From NCBI RefSeq assembly GCF_024721975.1, contig NZ_JANQBB010000008.1, positions 218,672 through 282,671 on the forward strand: DNA of 64,000 nucleotides, in the 5' to 3' direction. Below are positions 1-10,476 of this stretch, in pieces; within the stretch, counting starts at the first letter, position 1, and each line of letters begins with the position of its first letter. This DNA comes from Paenibacillus endoradicis (GTDB lineage: Bacteria; Bacillota; Bacilli; Paenibacillales; Paenibacillaceae). A program made the translations under genes and the position numbers. A model generated the notes under the pieces. The model made no database searches. It was not told the DNA's origin and saw nothing but the letters and a program-made list of their open reading frames with translations.

Positions 1-1
1 T

Positions 2-460
2 AATATCTATGGTGCAAAATTACAGTGGATTGATAGTGCTCCAATGCCACTACTTGTAGCATTATATATTGGTTTTGGTAGTTCGTTATCAGTATTTATA
101 TTCCATGGTTTCATTAAATCTATCCCATTTGAACTGGAAGAAGCCGCTTCAATTGATGGTTGTTCTCCAAGGCAAATTTTCTTCAAAATAATTTTCCCAG
201 TTCTAATGCCGACATCTGTAACCATTGGAATTTTGAATGTAATGTGGATTTGGAACGATTATCTATTACCTTCTCTAATTCTTAACAAAGACTCTCTTTA
301 CACTTTACCTATTCAAATGAAAGTGTTTAACGGAACATATATGAATAACTGGGAACTGTTAATTCCAGCAATTTTGATTACGATACTACCAATCTTAGTG
401 TTCTACCTAATTGGTCAACGTATGATTATTGAAGGAATTACTCAAGGGTCAGTTAAGTAA
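2..460 (+). CDS. CUT1 sugar ABC transporter permease (MalG/MsmG-like), 5' truncated by window edge
   Basis: Inner permease subunit of a binding-protein-dependent carbohydrate importer; only the C-terminal 152 residues are in the window, and the frame is open from base 2. The cytoplasmic EAA loop that docks the ATPase is visible (EEAASIDGCSPRQIF, about residues 40-54 of the visible part), followed by two hydrophobic segments and the usual C-terminal ending GITQGSVK. It lies 68 bp upstream of an alpha-glucosidase, fructokinase and sucrose phosphorylase. That order matches msm-type operons (importer, dexB-like, gtfA-like), so sucrose or alpha-glucosides are the inferred cargo. The first permease and the binding protein presumably lie upstream of the window. 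Confidence 0.93.
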   Translation, partial: NIYGAKLQWIDSAPMPLLVALYIGFGSSLSVFIFHGFIKSIPFELEEAASIDGCSPRQIFFKIIFPVLMPTSVTIGILNVMWIWNDYLLPSLILNKDSLYTLPIQMKVFNGTYMNNWELLIPAILITILPILVFYLIGQRMIIEGITQGSVK

Positions 461-528
461 ATTAGAACACTCGAACAATATAGGCTTTTTCTTACTAAGT
501 AAAAAATAAAAGGTAGGTAATATATCGC

Positions 529-2199
529 ATGAAAACAACATGGTGGAAAGAAGCAGTAGCTTATCAAATTTATCCAAGAAGTTTTGTTGATACAAACGCT
601 GATGGTATCGGTGATTTAAGAGGGATTATTACGAAACTCGATTATCTAAAAGAATTAGGAATCGATGTAATTTGGATTTGTCCGATGTATAAATCACCAA
701 ATGATGATAACGGTTATGATATTTCCGATTATAAAGATATTATGGATGATTTCGGTACAATGGCTGATTTTGATGAGCTATTAGAGCAAGTTCATGCTCG
801 TGGTATGAAACTAATTCTTGACCTAGTTCTTAATCATACCTCTGATGAACACCCTTGGTTTATTGAATCAAGAAAGGGCAAAGACAATCCATACCGTGAT
901 TACTATATTTGGCGCGATGGTAAAGACGGTAAAGAGCCTAATAACTGGGAAAGTATTTTCCACGGTTCTGCATGGAAATATGATGATGCAACTGAGCAAT
1001 ACTTTATGCACATCTTTTCATCACGACAACCGGATCTAAACTGGGAAAATCCAGTTGTTCGTAAAGAACTGTATGACACAGTAAATTGGTGGTTAGATAA
1101 AGGGATTGACGGTTACCGTGTAGATGCTATTTCTCACATTAAAAAAGTGGCTGGCTTCCCTGATATGGAGAACCCAGAAAACTTAGATTATGTATCGTCA
1201 TTCCCTGGACATTTAAATCAACCAGGCATTCAAACATTTTTAGAAGAATTTCATCGTGAAACATTTGCGAAATACGATATTATGACTGTCGGTGAAGCTA
1301 ATGGTGTAACTATACATGATGCAGATGAGTGGGTTGGTGAGGAAAACGGGAAATTCAACATGATTTTCCAATTCGAAGCAAATGGTTTATGGGGACAAGG
1401 TGCTGATGGTTCGCTAGATTTAATCGCACTTAAAGACACATACACTCGTTGGCAAAAAGCATTAGATGGAACAGGTTGGAATGCACTATTCTTAGAAAAT
1501 CATGATCTACCTCGCTCTGTATCGGTATGGGGAGATGATAGAAACTTCTGGCTTGAGTCATCTAAAGCACTTGCTACAATGTTTTTCTTTATGCAAGGAA
1601 CACCGTTTATTTATCAAGGACAAGAAATTGGTATGACAAATGCTAAATTTGACTCCATTGATGATTATAATGACGTATCTGCTAAAAATGCGTATCGCAT
1701 TGGAATTGAAAGTGGTAAAACACACGAAGAAATTATGACACCGATTTGGGTTAATGGTCGTGATAACTCAAGAACACCAATGCAATGGAATGCCCAAGAA
1801 GGTGCTGGTTTTACTACAGGAAAGTCATGGATGAAGTTAAACCCTAACTATAAATCGATTAACGTTGAGCAATCGATTCAAGATTCCAATTCGATTTATA
1901 ACTACTATAAAAAAATGATTCAACTTCGCAAGCAAGATGAACTATTAGTTTACGGTCGTTATGAATTATTGTTACCTGAAAATGAGCAAGTTTACGTATA
2001 TACGCGTGAATTCAATGGTGAAAAAGCTATTGTTATCGTAAATATGTTTGATAAAGAAGCTAATATTTCGTTGCCTGAAGAATTAGATGAAAATCAATAT
2101 GATCTTATTTTGACAAATGCAGTTAATGAGGAAAAATTCGCAATGAGCATGTCACTTAAACCATTTGAAGCTCGTGTATACCGCTCCAAACGTGTATAG
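529..2199 (+). CDS. GH13 alpha-glucosidase (oligo-1,6-glucosidase / sucrose-isomaltase type)
   Basis: Cytoplasmic exo-acting alpha-glucosidase, 556 aa, the usual size for GH13 oligo-1,6-glucosidases and glucan-1,6-glucosidases. It has no signal peptide. All four GH13 motifs are present: DLVLNHTSDEHPWF (region I), GYRVDAI with the nucleophile D199, VGEAN with acid/base E256, and LENHDLPR with D326. A GGTAGG-like ribosome site lies about 13 bp upstream of the ATG. It probably releases glucose from isomalto-oligosaccharides or sucrose delivered by the upstream importer. The sequence alone does not settle dexB-like versus malL-like linkage specificity. Confidence 0.93.
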   Translation: MKTTWWKEAVAYQIYPRSFVDTNADGIGDLRGIITKLDYLKELGIDVIWICPMYKSPNDDNGYDISDYKDIMDDFGTMADFDELLEQVHARGMKLILDLVLNHTSDEHPWFIESRKGKDNPYRDYYIWRDGKDGKEPNNWESIFHGSAWKYDDATEQYFMHIFSSRQPDLNWENPVVRKELYDTVNWWLDKGIDGYRVDAISHIKKVAGFPDMENPENLDYVSSFPGHLNQPGIQTFLEEFHRETFAKYDIMTVGEANGVTIHDADEWVGEENGKFNMIFQFEANGLWGQGADGSLDLIALKDTYTRWQKALDGTGWNALFLENHDLPRSVSVWGDDRNFWLESSKALATMFFFMQGTPFIYQGQEIGMTNAKFDSIDDYNDVSAKNAYRIGIESGKTHEEIMTPIWVNGRDNSRTPMQWNAQEGAGFTTGKSWMKLNPNYKSINVEQSIQDSNSIYNYYKKMIQLRKQDELLVYGRYELLLPENEQVYVYTREFNGEKAIVIVNMFDKEANISLPEELDENQYDLILTNAVNEEKFAMSMSLKPFEARVYRSKRV

Positions 2200-2234
2200 A
2201 AATAAGATACATTAACAGCAGGAGGAAGATCATC

Positions 2235-3197
2235 GTGTATATATTTGATCAACCAGTACAACTAACAAACCATTCGAACGATTTACTTACGATTGGTGAA
2301 ATTTTAGTTGATATGATCGCCAATGATTATGATGATAGTCATACGAATAATAGATTAACTTATGAAGCTTTCTTTGGTGGTTCACCGTCAAATATTGCAA
2401 TGAATACTACTCGTCTTGGGATTCGTTCGAAGGTGGCAGCAGCTGTTGGCGATGATCGTCTAGGTCAGTTTTTACAGGATCATCTAGTTCGTGCAAATAT
2501 TGATACTACACTTATTCAAACGCACGAAGCAGCAACAAGTATGGTTGTTTTATCTAAAAGTAAAGGTTCTCCTATTCCGATTTTTTATCGCGGAGCTGAT
2601 GCTCATCTTGCTTATACGGAGCAATTCGCAGAAGCAGTGAAGCATACTAAAATTATTCACTTCTCATGTTGGCCTCTGTCAGCATCACCTGTTCGTGAAA
2701 CGATAGAAGCTGTTATTGCACAGGCAACGCAATCAAATAGCTTAATATGCTTTGATCCTAATTACCATCCGAGCATTTGGCAATACGATGAAAATGCTTT
2801 CGAATATATAAAAACGATTATCGCAAAAGTTGATATTGTAAAACCATCTGAAGATGATGCAGCTCGATTATTCGGAGATGACTTGCCTGAAGCACAAGTG
2901 AAAAAGTTTTTAGATTTAGGTGCTAAGCTTGTCATTATGACGCTCGGAAAAGATGGAGCAATTGTCTCTAACGGTACAGAAACGATGACATTTGCTTCTG
3001 TAGCAGAAGAAGTGGTTGATACAACAGGAGCCGGAGATGCTTTTTGGTCAGGTTTTTATACAGGTATTGTTGAAGGTTTACCGCTAAAGTTAGCTTTACA
3101 ATTAGGCTTTTCAGTAAGTGCATATAAGCTTAAGTTTGTCGGTGCGGTTGTAGACCTACCACATTACACAACTTTACTTAATGGCAACGTTAAATAG
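2235..3197 (+). CDS. PfkB-family carbohydrate kinase, probable fructokinase
   Basis: Ribokinase-fold sugar kinase, 320 aa. The C-terminal PfkB signature DTTGAGDAFWSG is intact, with catalytic base D268, and the N-terminal substrate region FGGSPSNIAMN is clear. The GTG start is supported by AGGAGGAAG eight or so bases upstream. It sits between an alpha-glucosidase and sucrose phosphorylase. Fructose is the product of sucrose phosphorolysis, so ATP-dependent fructokinase is the best inference. A 5-dehydro-2-deoxygluconokinase-like role is less likely because no inositol genes are present. Confidence 0.88.
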   Translation: MYIFDQPVQLTNHSNDLLTIGEILVDMIANDYDDSHTNNRLTYEAFFGGSPSNIAMNTTRLGIRSKVAAAVGDDRLGQFLQDHLVRANIDTTLIQTHEAATSMVVLSKSKGSPIPIFYRGADAHLAYTEQFAEAVKHTKIIHFSCWPLSASPVRETIEAVIAQATQSNSLICFDPNYHPSIWQYDENAFEYIKTIIAKVDIVKPSEDDAARLFGDDLPEAQVKKFLDLGAKLVIMTLGKDGAIVSNGTETMTFASVAEEVVDTTGAGDAFWSGFYTGIVEGLPLKLALQLGFSVSAYKLKFVGAVVDLPHYTTLLNGNVK

Positions 3198-3211
3198 AGG
3201 AGGTTTTACTT

Positions 3212-4681
3212 ATGTCAGTTAAAAATCAGGTTCAACTTATTACGTACCCCGATTCATTAGGTGGTAACTTACAACAACTTCACCACATAATGAAGAATCA
3301 ATTCAATGGTTTATTCGCAGGTGGTATTCATATTTTACCTCCATTTCCATCCTCAGGTGATCGTGGCTTTGCACCTTTAACCTATTTGGAAATTGAACCG
3401 AGTTTTGGTACATGGGAAGACATGCGAAATATTGGGAATGAATTTGATGTGCTGGTAGATCTAATGGTCAACCACATATCTCGGCAGTCGCCATATTTTC
3501 AAGATTTCTTAAAGAATGGCAAGGATTCAAATCATGCGAATTTATTTATGCCACTCGAAAAATTGTGGGCAGATGGCAAGCCAGTAGAAGAAGATATAGA
3601 CAAAATGTTTTTACGTCGCCCGAGACCATATTCAACGTTTACCATTGAGTCTACGGGGCAACAAGAGACGGTTTGGACAACATTTGGTAAGACTGATCCG
3701 TCAGAGCAAATAGATTTAGATGTGAAAGCAGATGAAGTGAAAGCATTATTAAAAGAATTTTTCGTGAATTTCAAAAATAACAACGTGAAAATGGTTCGCT
3801 TAGATGCAGTGGGCTACATCATTAAAAAACTAGGTACAAGCTGTTTCTTTGTTGAACCAGATATTTATGAATTTTTAGATTGGATCAAGGAATTAGCAGA
3901 TAGTTTAGATATCGAGCTTTTACCTGAGGTACATTCACATTATTCGATTCAATATAAGCTTTCTGAACATGGTTTCTGGATATATGATTTTATTTTACCT
4001 TATCGTATTTTAGAGGCTTTACTTACGAAGCAATCAACTACACTTAAAGATTATTTAACGACAAGACCACATAAGCAATTTACGATGCTTGATTGTCATG
4101 ACGGTATTCCAGTAAAGCCTGATCTAGATGATTTAGTTAATACGAAAGATGCAAAAAAACTTGTAGATGAGTGTGTTAGCCGTGGCTCCAATCTAAGCTT
4201 AATCGTGTCAGAAGATCATAAGGGTGAAGATGGTTTTGATGTTCACCAAATTCGTTGTAGTTTCTATTCAGTATTAAATGAAGATGATGATGCATATATA
4301 GCAGCTCGTGCTATTCAATTTTTCACACCTGGTATCCCACAAGTTTATTATGTAGGGTTACTTGCAGGTGAAAACGATGTTGAAGCAGTCGAGCGTACCG
4401 GTGAAGGTCGTGAAATCAATCGTCACAACTTTACGATTGAAGAGATTGATGCTTCGCTTCAAAAGCCTGTTGTACAGCGACTATTCAAGCTTATACGTTT
4501 CCGTAATGAGTATAATGCTTTCAATGGAACATTTGAAGTTAAAGCTAGTTCGGAGCAAGAGCTTATACTTGCATGGACTAACGCTCCAACGTATTGTGAA
4601 TTAACGGTTAATTTATTAACTAATGCATCGAAAATTGTCTACATTACAGAGCAAGGTATCGAAATAACTGAAAATATTTGA
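3212..4681 (+). CDS. gtfA: GH13_18 sucrose phosphorylase
   Basis: Converts sucrose plus phosphate to glucose-1-phosphate plus fructose in the cytoplasm, saving one ATP. The protein is 489 aa, the normal length for the family. Catalytic residues are in the expected places: nucleophile D198 in VRLDAVGY, acid/base E239 in LLPEVHSH, and D297 in LDCHDGIP. The family-typical start (ITYPDSLGGNL) and the RPRPYSTF loop are also present. An AGGAGG site precedes the ATG and the gene is 14 bp after the fructokinase that would use its product. Close relatives act on sucrose-6-phosphate or glucosylglycerate; the operon context favours sucrose. Confidence 0.93.
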   Translation: MSVKNQVQLITYPDSLGGNLQQLHHIMKNQFNGLFAGGIHILPPFPSSGDRGFAPLTYLEIEPSFGTWEDMRNIGNEFDVLVDLMVNHISRQSPYFQDFLKNGKDSNHANLFMPLEKLWADGKPVEEDIDKMFLRRPRPYSTFTIESTGQQETVWTTFGKTDPSEQIDLDVKADEVKALLKEFFVNFKNNNVKMVRLDAVGYIIKKLGTSCFFVEPDIYEFLDWIKELADSLDIELLPEVHSHYSIQYKLSEHGFWIYDFILPYRILEALLTKQSTTLKDYLTTRPHKQFTMLDCHDGIPVKPDLDDLVNTKDAKKLVDECVSRGSNLSLIVSEDHKGEDGFDVHQIRCSFYSVLNEDDDAYIAARAIQFFTPGIPQVYYVGLLAGENDVEAVERTGEGREINRHNFTIEEIDASLQKPVVQRLFKLIRFRNEYNAFNGTFEVKASSEQELILAWTNAPTYCELTVNLLTNASKIVYITEQGIEITENI

Positions 4682-4741
4682 TGTAGGCTACTAGTTTAGT
4701 TGGAGAAAGTTAAATAGTGGCTTATAATCTCGATATTATAA

Positions 4742-4806
4742 CACCTCTTGGAGGTAGTGAGGCAACATCAAGTAATGTTCCGGGCTATCCAACAAGAGGT
4801 GCTTTT
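4742..4806 (+). terminator. multi-tier hairpin terminator after the sucrose operon
   Basis: An outer stem CACCTCTTG (4742-4750) pairs with CAAGAGGTG (4793-4801) and is followed by CTTTTT. Inside it GGTAG (4753-4757) can pair with CTATC (4785-4789), and an apical stem AACAT/ATGTT with flanking GG/CC closes a small loop. This is more elaborate than the simple hairpins elsewhere in the window, and a regulatory or processed RNA is possible. Confidence 0.75.
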
Positions 4807-4847
4807 TGTGTGCTGTAAAGTGATGATATTCATGAATGGCTATCAAC

Positions 4848-6029
4848 TCATATTAAAAGCGTTGCCTCGTGAATAGCTTGCTTGCCTAAATTCGTAATAA
4901 CCATATCCTCCATTGGTGGATTATGTAGTCCGAATCGCACATCACGATATAAGCGCTGTAATGGATGACTGACGGCTAAGCTATGCGCACCAACGATTTT
5001 CATAGCTATATCAACAACCGACATCGCTGCTTTTTGAGCGAATACTTTAGCAGCTGTAAGCTCAGGGATAAGGTAAGAATCATCTTGAGTTGTATCCCTT
5101 GTATCCCAACGCTGCGCAACGCTATAGAGAAAATGGCGAGCTGCATGAAGCTCTAGCTCCATTTGCCCAAGTTGCTGGGTTACAGAAGGCGTATAAAGAA
5201 TAGGTTGAGTTAACGTGCTTGGCTGATATTCCTTAGCAAATCGTAGTGCTTCTCTTCTAGCTGCAAGTGCAATTCCTAAGTAGCAAGCAGGGATATGCAA
5301 TAGAGCAGGGCTAGCTGCAGAGATTCTTTCGCTTGGATAATTGTAGACTAGGGCTTTTGTAGGGACGATGACATTGTCTAATACAAGATCATGACTAGCA
5401 GTTCCCTTCATACCGACAACATCCCATGTAGGATCAATCGTTATTCCTTTTGTATCACGAGGAATAATAAATTCTACTGTTCGCTCCTCATATCCAGCCG
5501 TGACAATATAGTAATCTAGTACTGGTGATAATGATGTAAAAGTTTTACGACCATTGAGTAGGAATGTGCCATTGGATAACGCGATAGCTGTAGTTTGTGG
5601 TTTACCGCCACGTTGAGGACTTCCTGTTGATTTTTCTGTCGCAGCCCGATTAACAATCATTTTTTGCGTTACAACTGCTTTATTAATCTTTTCTATCTGC
5701 TCCGTAGACCATAGTTGTCTGTGATTCAGGTCATACATTACACTGAGATGCCATCCAATACCTAAAGCAATCGCGGCATCTCCTTGAGCTAATCGTTCTT
5801 GATAGAGCACTAGTTCATAGATGGATATCTCTTGACCCCCAAATGCTTTCGGTACGGTGAAAGCTGGGTAGCCAATCCCACGTAATGCCTCAATATGATT
5901 ATACGAGAAACGATTTTCCAAATCAGCCAGATGCGCCTCCTCGATAAAGGAATCCGCTAGGTCACCTATCAACTTCACTTTTTGCTCCTGCTCATCAGTA
6001 CGAACAAACATCCATTGTTGCGTAAACAT
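4848..6029 (-). CDS. acyl-CoA dehydrogenase-family flavoprotein
   Basis: FAD-dependent acyl-CoA dehydrogenase fold, 393 aa. The N-terminal helical domain includes RGIGYPAFTVPKAFGGQ, the middle beta domain has WDVVGMKGTASHDLVLDNV (the substrate-selective loop), and the C-terminal helical domain has MKIVGAHSLAVSHPLQRLYRDVR. It resembles B. subtilis YdbM and sulfur-acquisition oxidoreductases more than beta-oxidation enzymes, and no thiolase, hydratase or CoA ligase gene is nearby. It is a monocistronic gene pointing away from its neighbours, with an AAGGA ribosome site upstream of the ATG. The substrate is unknown. Confidence 0.8.
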   Translation of the reverse strand: MFTQQWMFVRTDEQEQKVKLIGDLADSFIEEAHLADLENRFSYNHIEALRGIGYPAFTVPKAFGGQEISIYELVLYQERLAQGDAAIALGIGWHLSVMYDLNHRQLWSTEQIEKINKAVVTQKMIVNRAATEKSTGSPQRGGKPQTTAIALSNGTFLLNGRKTFTSLSPVLDYYIVTAGYEERTVEFIIPRDTKGITIDPTWDVVGMKGTASHDLVLDNVIVPTKALVYNYPSERISAASPALLHIPACYLGIALAARREALRFAKEYQPSTLTQPILYTPSVTQQLGQMELELHAARHFLYSVAQRWDTRDTTQDDSYLIPELTAAKVFAQKAAMSVVDIAMKIVGAHSLAVSHPLQRLYRDVRFGLHNPPMEDMVITNLGKQAIHEATLLI

Positions 6030-6230
6030 TTCATATCATTCCTTTACTGGGCAAATTTTGATCTATATTATTAAAGGACTATTTAAGGGGTTTTATCTTT
6101 TAATATAAAAAAACATTAATTTAGGTTTAGTATAATTATCACTGTTATTTCTAATTGATTCAAGCAAGTAGTTAGGTGGGACTTCCTGTTGAATGATATA
6201 TCAGCGAGATCGATGAGAACGGAGAGAATA

Positions 6231-6274
6231 AGCCAATTAAGAATGCTAGGAGAACCTAATATTCTTAATTGGCT
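6231..6274 (-). terminator. long perfect-stem terminator, 3' of the ArsR-like gene
   Basis: AGCCAATTAAGAAT-CTAGG (6231-6250) pairs with its complement at 6255-6274 around a 4-nt loop, 26 bp downstream of the 6301 stop. The minus-strand tail is TATTCTC and the plus-strand tail TATTTG, so it may work in both directions. Confidence 0.75.
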
Positions 6275-6300
6275 TATTTGTTATGTTAGCTCAGATTAAT

Positions 6301-7218
6301 TTAATTATCTTGAACATCATATAGTACTCTTGCAAGTAAATCTTGACTATAGTTACCAAAGTTCTTTCCAAAGATCGTTAAGCCTCTTTTATTCGTCGAA
6401 TGTTCAGGCAAGCCAATTCTAAATGTTAAGTCACTCTTATAATCTAGTTGAATATGGCGAAGTGATACATTTGAAATACGACAGCCGTCAATAAAGCTGC
6501 CTTCATTATTAATTCTGATTAATTTTAACATCCCATATTGATTTAAATGTGGTGGCCACCATTCTGGGTTGAAATTACCACGAGTATCACCAAAATCACC
6601 TGGACTAGTCCAAGACCCAATTTCAATATTGTTTAATGAAAAATAAATGTCAGAGGGATAATTGTTGCAAAATCCAGGGGCTTCTGATCCTAATTCCATA
6701 GAAAACTGAATTTCCTTAAACATATGATTGGGTTTTAAGTAATTTGGAATACGGTATTCCAAAAAACCTTCAGATAACCAAATGATTTCTGCATTAATTC
6801 TTTGCGGATCCGCAAAATATCTTGGATCATCGAAATCTCCAATAATACTGTCCTTCGTTGCTAGACCGCAGGTAGGTAGTGCTGAATAATTACTATAATG
6901 ACCAACTTGAACTTCAACCTCATAAAGATTTTCTTTATCTGTTGGTTTCAAATCAATTAATAATTTATCTTCGTTAAGATAGCAGATCTTCTGAATACCA
7001 TGTTTACCAACGGTAGAGTTAATATGGATAAGTCCGCTTTCTTCCAACTTTTTGATGTGCATCGTAATTGCACCGTTCGTTAATTTAAGTTCACTTGCAA
7101 GTTCATTTAGATTCAAGGATTGTTTTTTCACTAACAAATCAAGTATTTGAATACGCACTTCGGAGCTTAATGCCTTAAAAATATGAAGCCCGCTCATTAG
7201 ATCTTTAATATAGATCAT
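6301..7218 (-). CDS. ArsR-like winged-helix regulator with a large C-terminal ligand domain
   Basis: Transcription regulator, 305 aa. Residues about 8-75 form an ArsR-type winged helix (FKALSSEVRIQILDLL, then LASELKLTNGAITMHIKKL). A roughly 220-residue C-terminal part is rich in Trp, Gly and Asn and looks like a beta-sandwich ligand-binding domain. The start is fixed by GGAGAT seven bases upstream of the ATG. It is divergent from the GH51 arabinofuranosidase, and the shared 278-bp spacer contains palindromes. The likely role is sensing an arabinoside or related sugar and controlling the 7497-12206 operon. No arsenic or metal-binding cysteine motif is seen. Confidence 0.8.
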   Translation of the reverse strand: MIYIKDLMSGLHIFKALSSEVRIQILDLLVKKQSLNLNELASELKLTNGAITMHIKKLEESGLIHINSTVGKHGIQKICYLNEDKLLIDLKPTDKENLYEVEVQVGHYSNYSALPTCGLATKDSIIGDFDDPRYFADPQRINAEIIWLSEGFLEYRIPNYLKPNHMFKEIQFSMELGSEAPGFCNNYPSDIYFSLNNIEIGSWTSPGDFGDTRGNFNPEWWPPHLNQYGMLKLIRINNEGSFIDGCRISNVSLRHIQLDYKSDLTFRIGLPEHSTNKRGLTIFGKNFGNYSQDLLARVLYDVQDN

Positions 7219-7377
7219 TCACTATATCTCCTTAAACGTTATATGTCTTATCATATACGAAAGGAAAAGTGAAATAAAGGATATTGTTTAATTGAATGCA
7301 AATTTATTTTAATTATATATAAACTAAATGGTTGGTAATGTCTTGTTTTTGTCGAATTATCGCTTGTAAATTAGATC

Positions 7378-7404
7378 AGTTTAGATTTATCTAAACTAGT
7401 TTAG
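7378..7404. promoter_or_regulatory. two overlapping palindromes, probable operator of the ArsR-like regulator
   Basis: GTTTAGATTTATCTAAAC (7379-7396) and CTAAACTAGTTTAG (7391-7404) are both perfect inverted repeats sharing the half site CTAAAC. Another half-site-like word, AAACTAAAT, starts at 7321. The block lies just upstream of the -35 of the arabinofuranosidase promoter and between divergent genes, the expected place for a dimeric winged-helix repressor or activator. Confidence 0.65.
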
Positions 7405-7413
7405 AATATTATG

Positions 7414-7442
7414 TTTACAAAAAAAAGGCTTTGTGCTATTTT
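7414..7442 (+). promoter_or_regulatory. sigma-A promoter of the arabinofuranosidase operon
   Basis: TTTACA (7414-7419), a 17-bp spacer and TATTTT (7437-7442) preceded by TGC give an extended -10 promoter 55 bp upstream of the TTG start. Confidence 0.6.
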
Positions 7443-7446
7443 ATTG

Positions 7447-7461
7447 TTGTAAGCGCATTCA
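7447..7461 (+). promoter_or_regulatory. catabolite-responsive element (cre)
   Basis: TTGTAAGCGCATTCA fits the CcpA consensus WTGNAANCGNWNNCW at every constrained position. It lies a few bases downstream of the -10 box, a placement that gives CcpA roadblock or repression by preferred sugars. Confidence 0.8.
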
Positions 7462-7481
7462 CATCCTATTTTTTCACATGA

Positions 7482-9017
<1,536 letters not shown>

Positions 9018-9034
9018 ATTTAGGAGGGTCAATT

Positions 9035-10381
9035 ATGATTAAAAGATGGTTAAGTTTAGCTGTTGTAGTATCAATGTTTGCTATGTTGATTGCGTGTTCA
9101 GGTGGTAATGGAGGAACGAGTGGAGGAAACAAAGGTGGCAGTGATGCTGTTATCGATGGTGGTGCAGATGATACAGCTACTGAGTTATCCTACTGGACGT
9201 TTGTTGAATTGCATGGACAGCTCTTTGAAACAATGCTTCCAAAATGGAATAAAGCAAATCCAGATCGTCAAATTAAACTCAATGTTTCCGTAATGCCATA
9301 CGATGATATGCACAATAAGCTTAGTATTGCGATTCAAACAGGTGTAGGTGCACCGGATATCGCAGACATAGAATTAGGTAAATTCCCCGATTTCTTAGCA
9401 GGTACTCCACAACTTGAACCACTTAATGATGTAATTGATCCTTATCGTGACACAGTCGTAGAATCTCGTATTAATCTTTACACCAAAGATGGAAAAAATT
9501 ACGGAATTGATTCCCATGTTGGAGCATCAGTAGCATACTACAATGTAGAACTATTGGAGCAAGCTGGTATTGACTATACAACAATTGAAACTTGGGAAGA
9601 TTTTAAGCAAGCAGGTATAAAGCTTTATGAAGAAACAGGTAAATATATGGGCACTGCAGATACAAGTGCACTATGGCAATTATCTCAACTCCTAGCACAA
9701 CAAGGATCTGATTTGACAGATGATAATGGCACGCCTCAAGTGAATACACCAGAGGCGATAAGAGCGTTAACGATGCTTAAAGACTTACAAGATAACAATG
9801 TGATAGCAACGATTGCTGGTGGTCAACCAGATACAGAGGAAGCATACGGTGAATTCAACGCTGGAAACTACGCTACAGCATTCTTACCATTCTGGTTCAT
9901 GTCTCGTTATACAAACTATATGGGTGAGCTTAGCGGGAAAATCGCACTTGCTCCAATTCCAGTATTGGAAAAAGGTATGCCGCGTTCTGTAGGTGGTGGC
10001 GGTACAGGTACGGTCGTTACAAAAACTGCAGTAGATGTTCAATTAGCTAAAGATTTCTTAGCTTTTGCTAAGCTAACTGAGGATGCAAATATTGAAATTT
10101 GGAACACATTAGGATTCGACCCACTTAATATGAATGTTTGGGAAATGGAAGAAGTTACACATAATCCAGAAAATACTTTTGTTAAATATTTTGTGAACAA
10201 TCCATTTGATGTTTTGAATGATATTAAAAGTGAAATTGAAATGATCAAATCTACTTCAGCATCACCAACAATTAATAATGTCCTTGGGACGATTACTCTT
10301 AATGAGATTTTTGAGGATGGAAGAGATGTAACGGAAGCATTAAATGATGCTCAGGCTCAAATTGAACAAGAACTGAAATAA
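9035..10381 (+). CDS. CUT1 sugar ABC transporter substrate-binding lipoprotein
   Basis: Extracellular sugar-binding protein, 448 aa, anchored by a lipid on C21 (lipobox LIAC), followed by a Gly/Asp-rich linker. The mature part has the usual periplasmic-binding pattern (PDIADIELGKFPDFL). It lies 17 bp after the arabinofuranosidase with an AGGAGG site, so arabino-oligosaccharides are the inferred ligand. Confidence 0.92.
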   Translation: MIKRWLSLAVVVSMFAMLIACSGGNGGTSGGNKGGSDAVIDGGADDTATELSYWTFVELHGQLFETMLPKWNKANPDRQIKLNVSVMPYDDMHNKLSIAIQTGVGAPDIADIELGKFPDFLAGTPQLEPLNDVIDPYRDTVVESRINLYTKDGKNYGIDSHVGASVAYYNVELLEQAGIDYTTIETWEDFKQAGIKLYEETGKYMGTADTSALWQLSQLLAQQGSDLTDDNGTPQVNTPEAIRALTMLKDLQDNNVIATIAGGQPDTEEAYGEFNAGNYATAFLPFWFMSRYTNYMGELSGKIALAPIPVLEKGMPRSVGGGGTGTVVTKTAVDVQLAKDFLAFAKLTEDANIEIWNTLGFDPLNMNVWEMEEVTHNPENTFVKYFVNNPFDVLNDIKSEIEMIKSTSASPTINNVLGTITLNEIFEDGRDVTEALNDAQAQIEQELK

Positions 10382-10402
10382 TATAGCTATTTCAAGTAAT
10401 GT

Positions 10403-10457
10403 AGAACCGCTATAAATGACGTAGAATTAGCACGTTTAATTTATAGCGGTTCTTTTC
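10403..10457 (+). terminator. intercistronic hairpin between binding protein and permease
   Basis: AGAACCGCTATAAAT (10403-10417) is perfectly complementary to 10439-10453 and is followed by TTTTC. Such structures cause partial termination or protect the upstream mRNA, giving more binding protein than permease. Confidence 0.75.
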
Positions 10458-10476
10458 TTAAAGGGAGGAAATGACC

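Noticed and set aside
4742..4806. T-box or amino-acid riboswitch
   Set aside because: No T-box AGGGTGGNACC core or specifier stem, and the element follows the last gene rather than preceding one.
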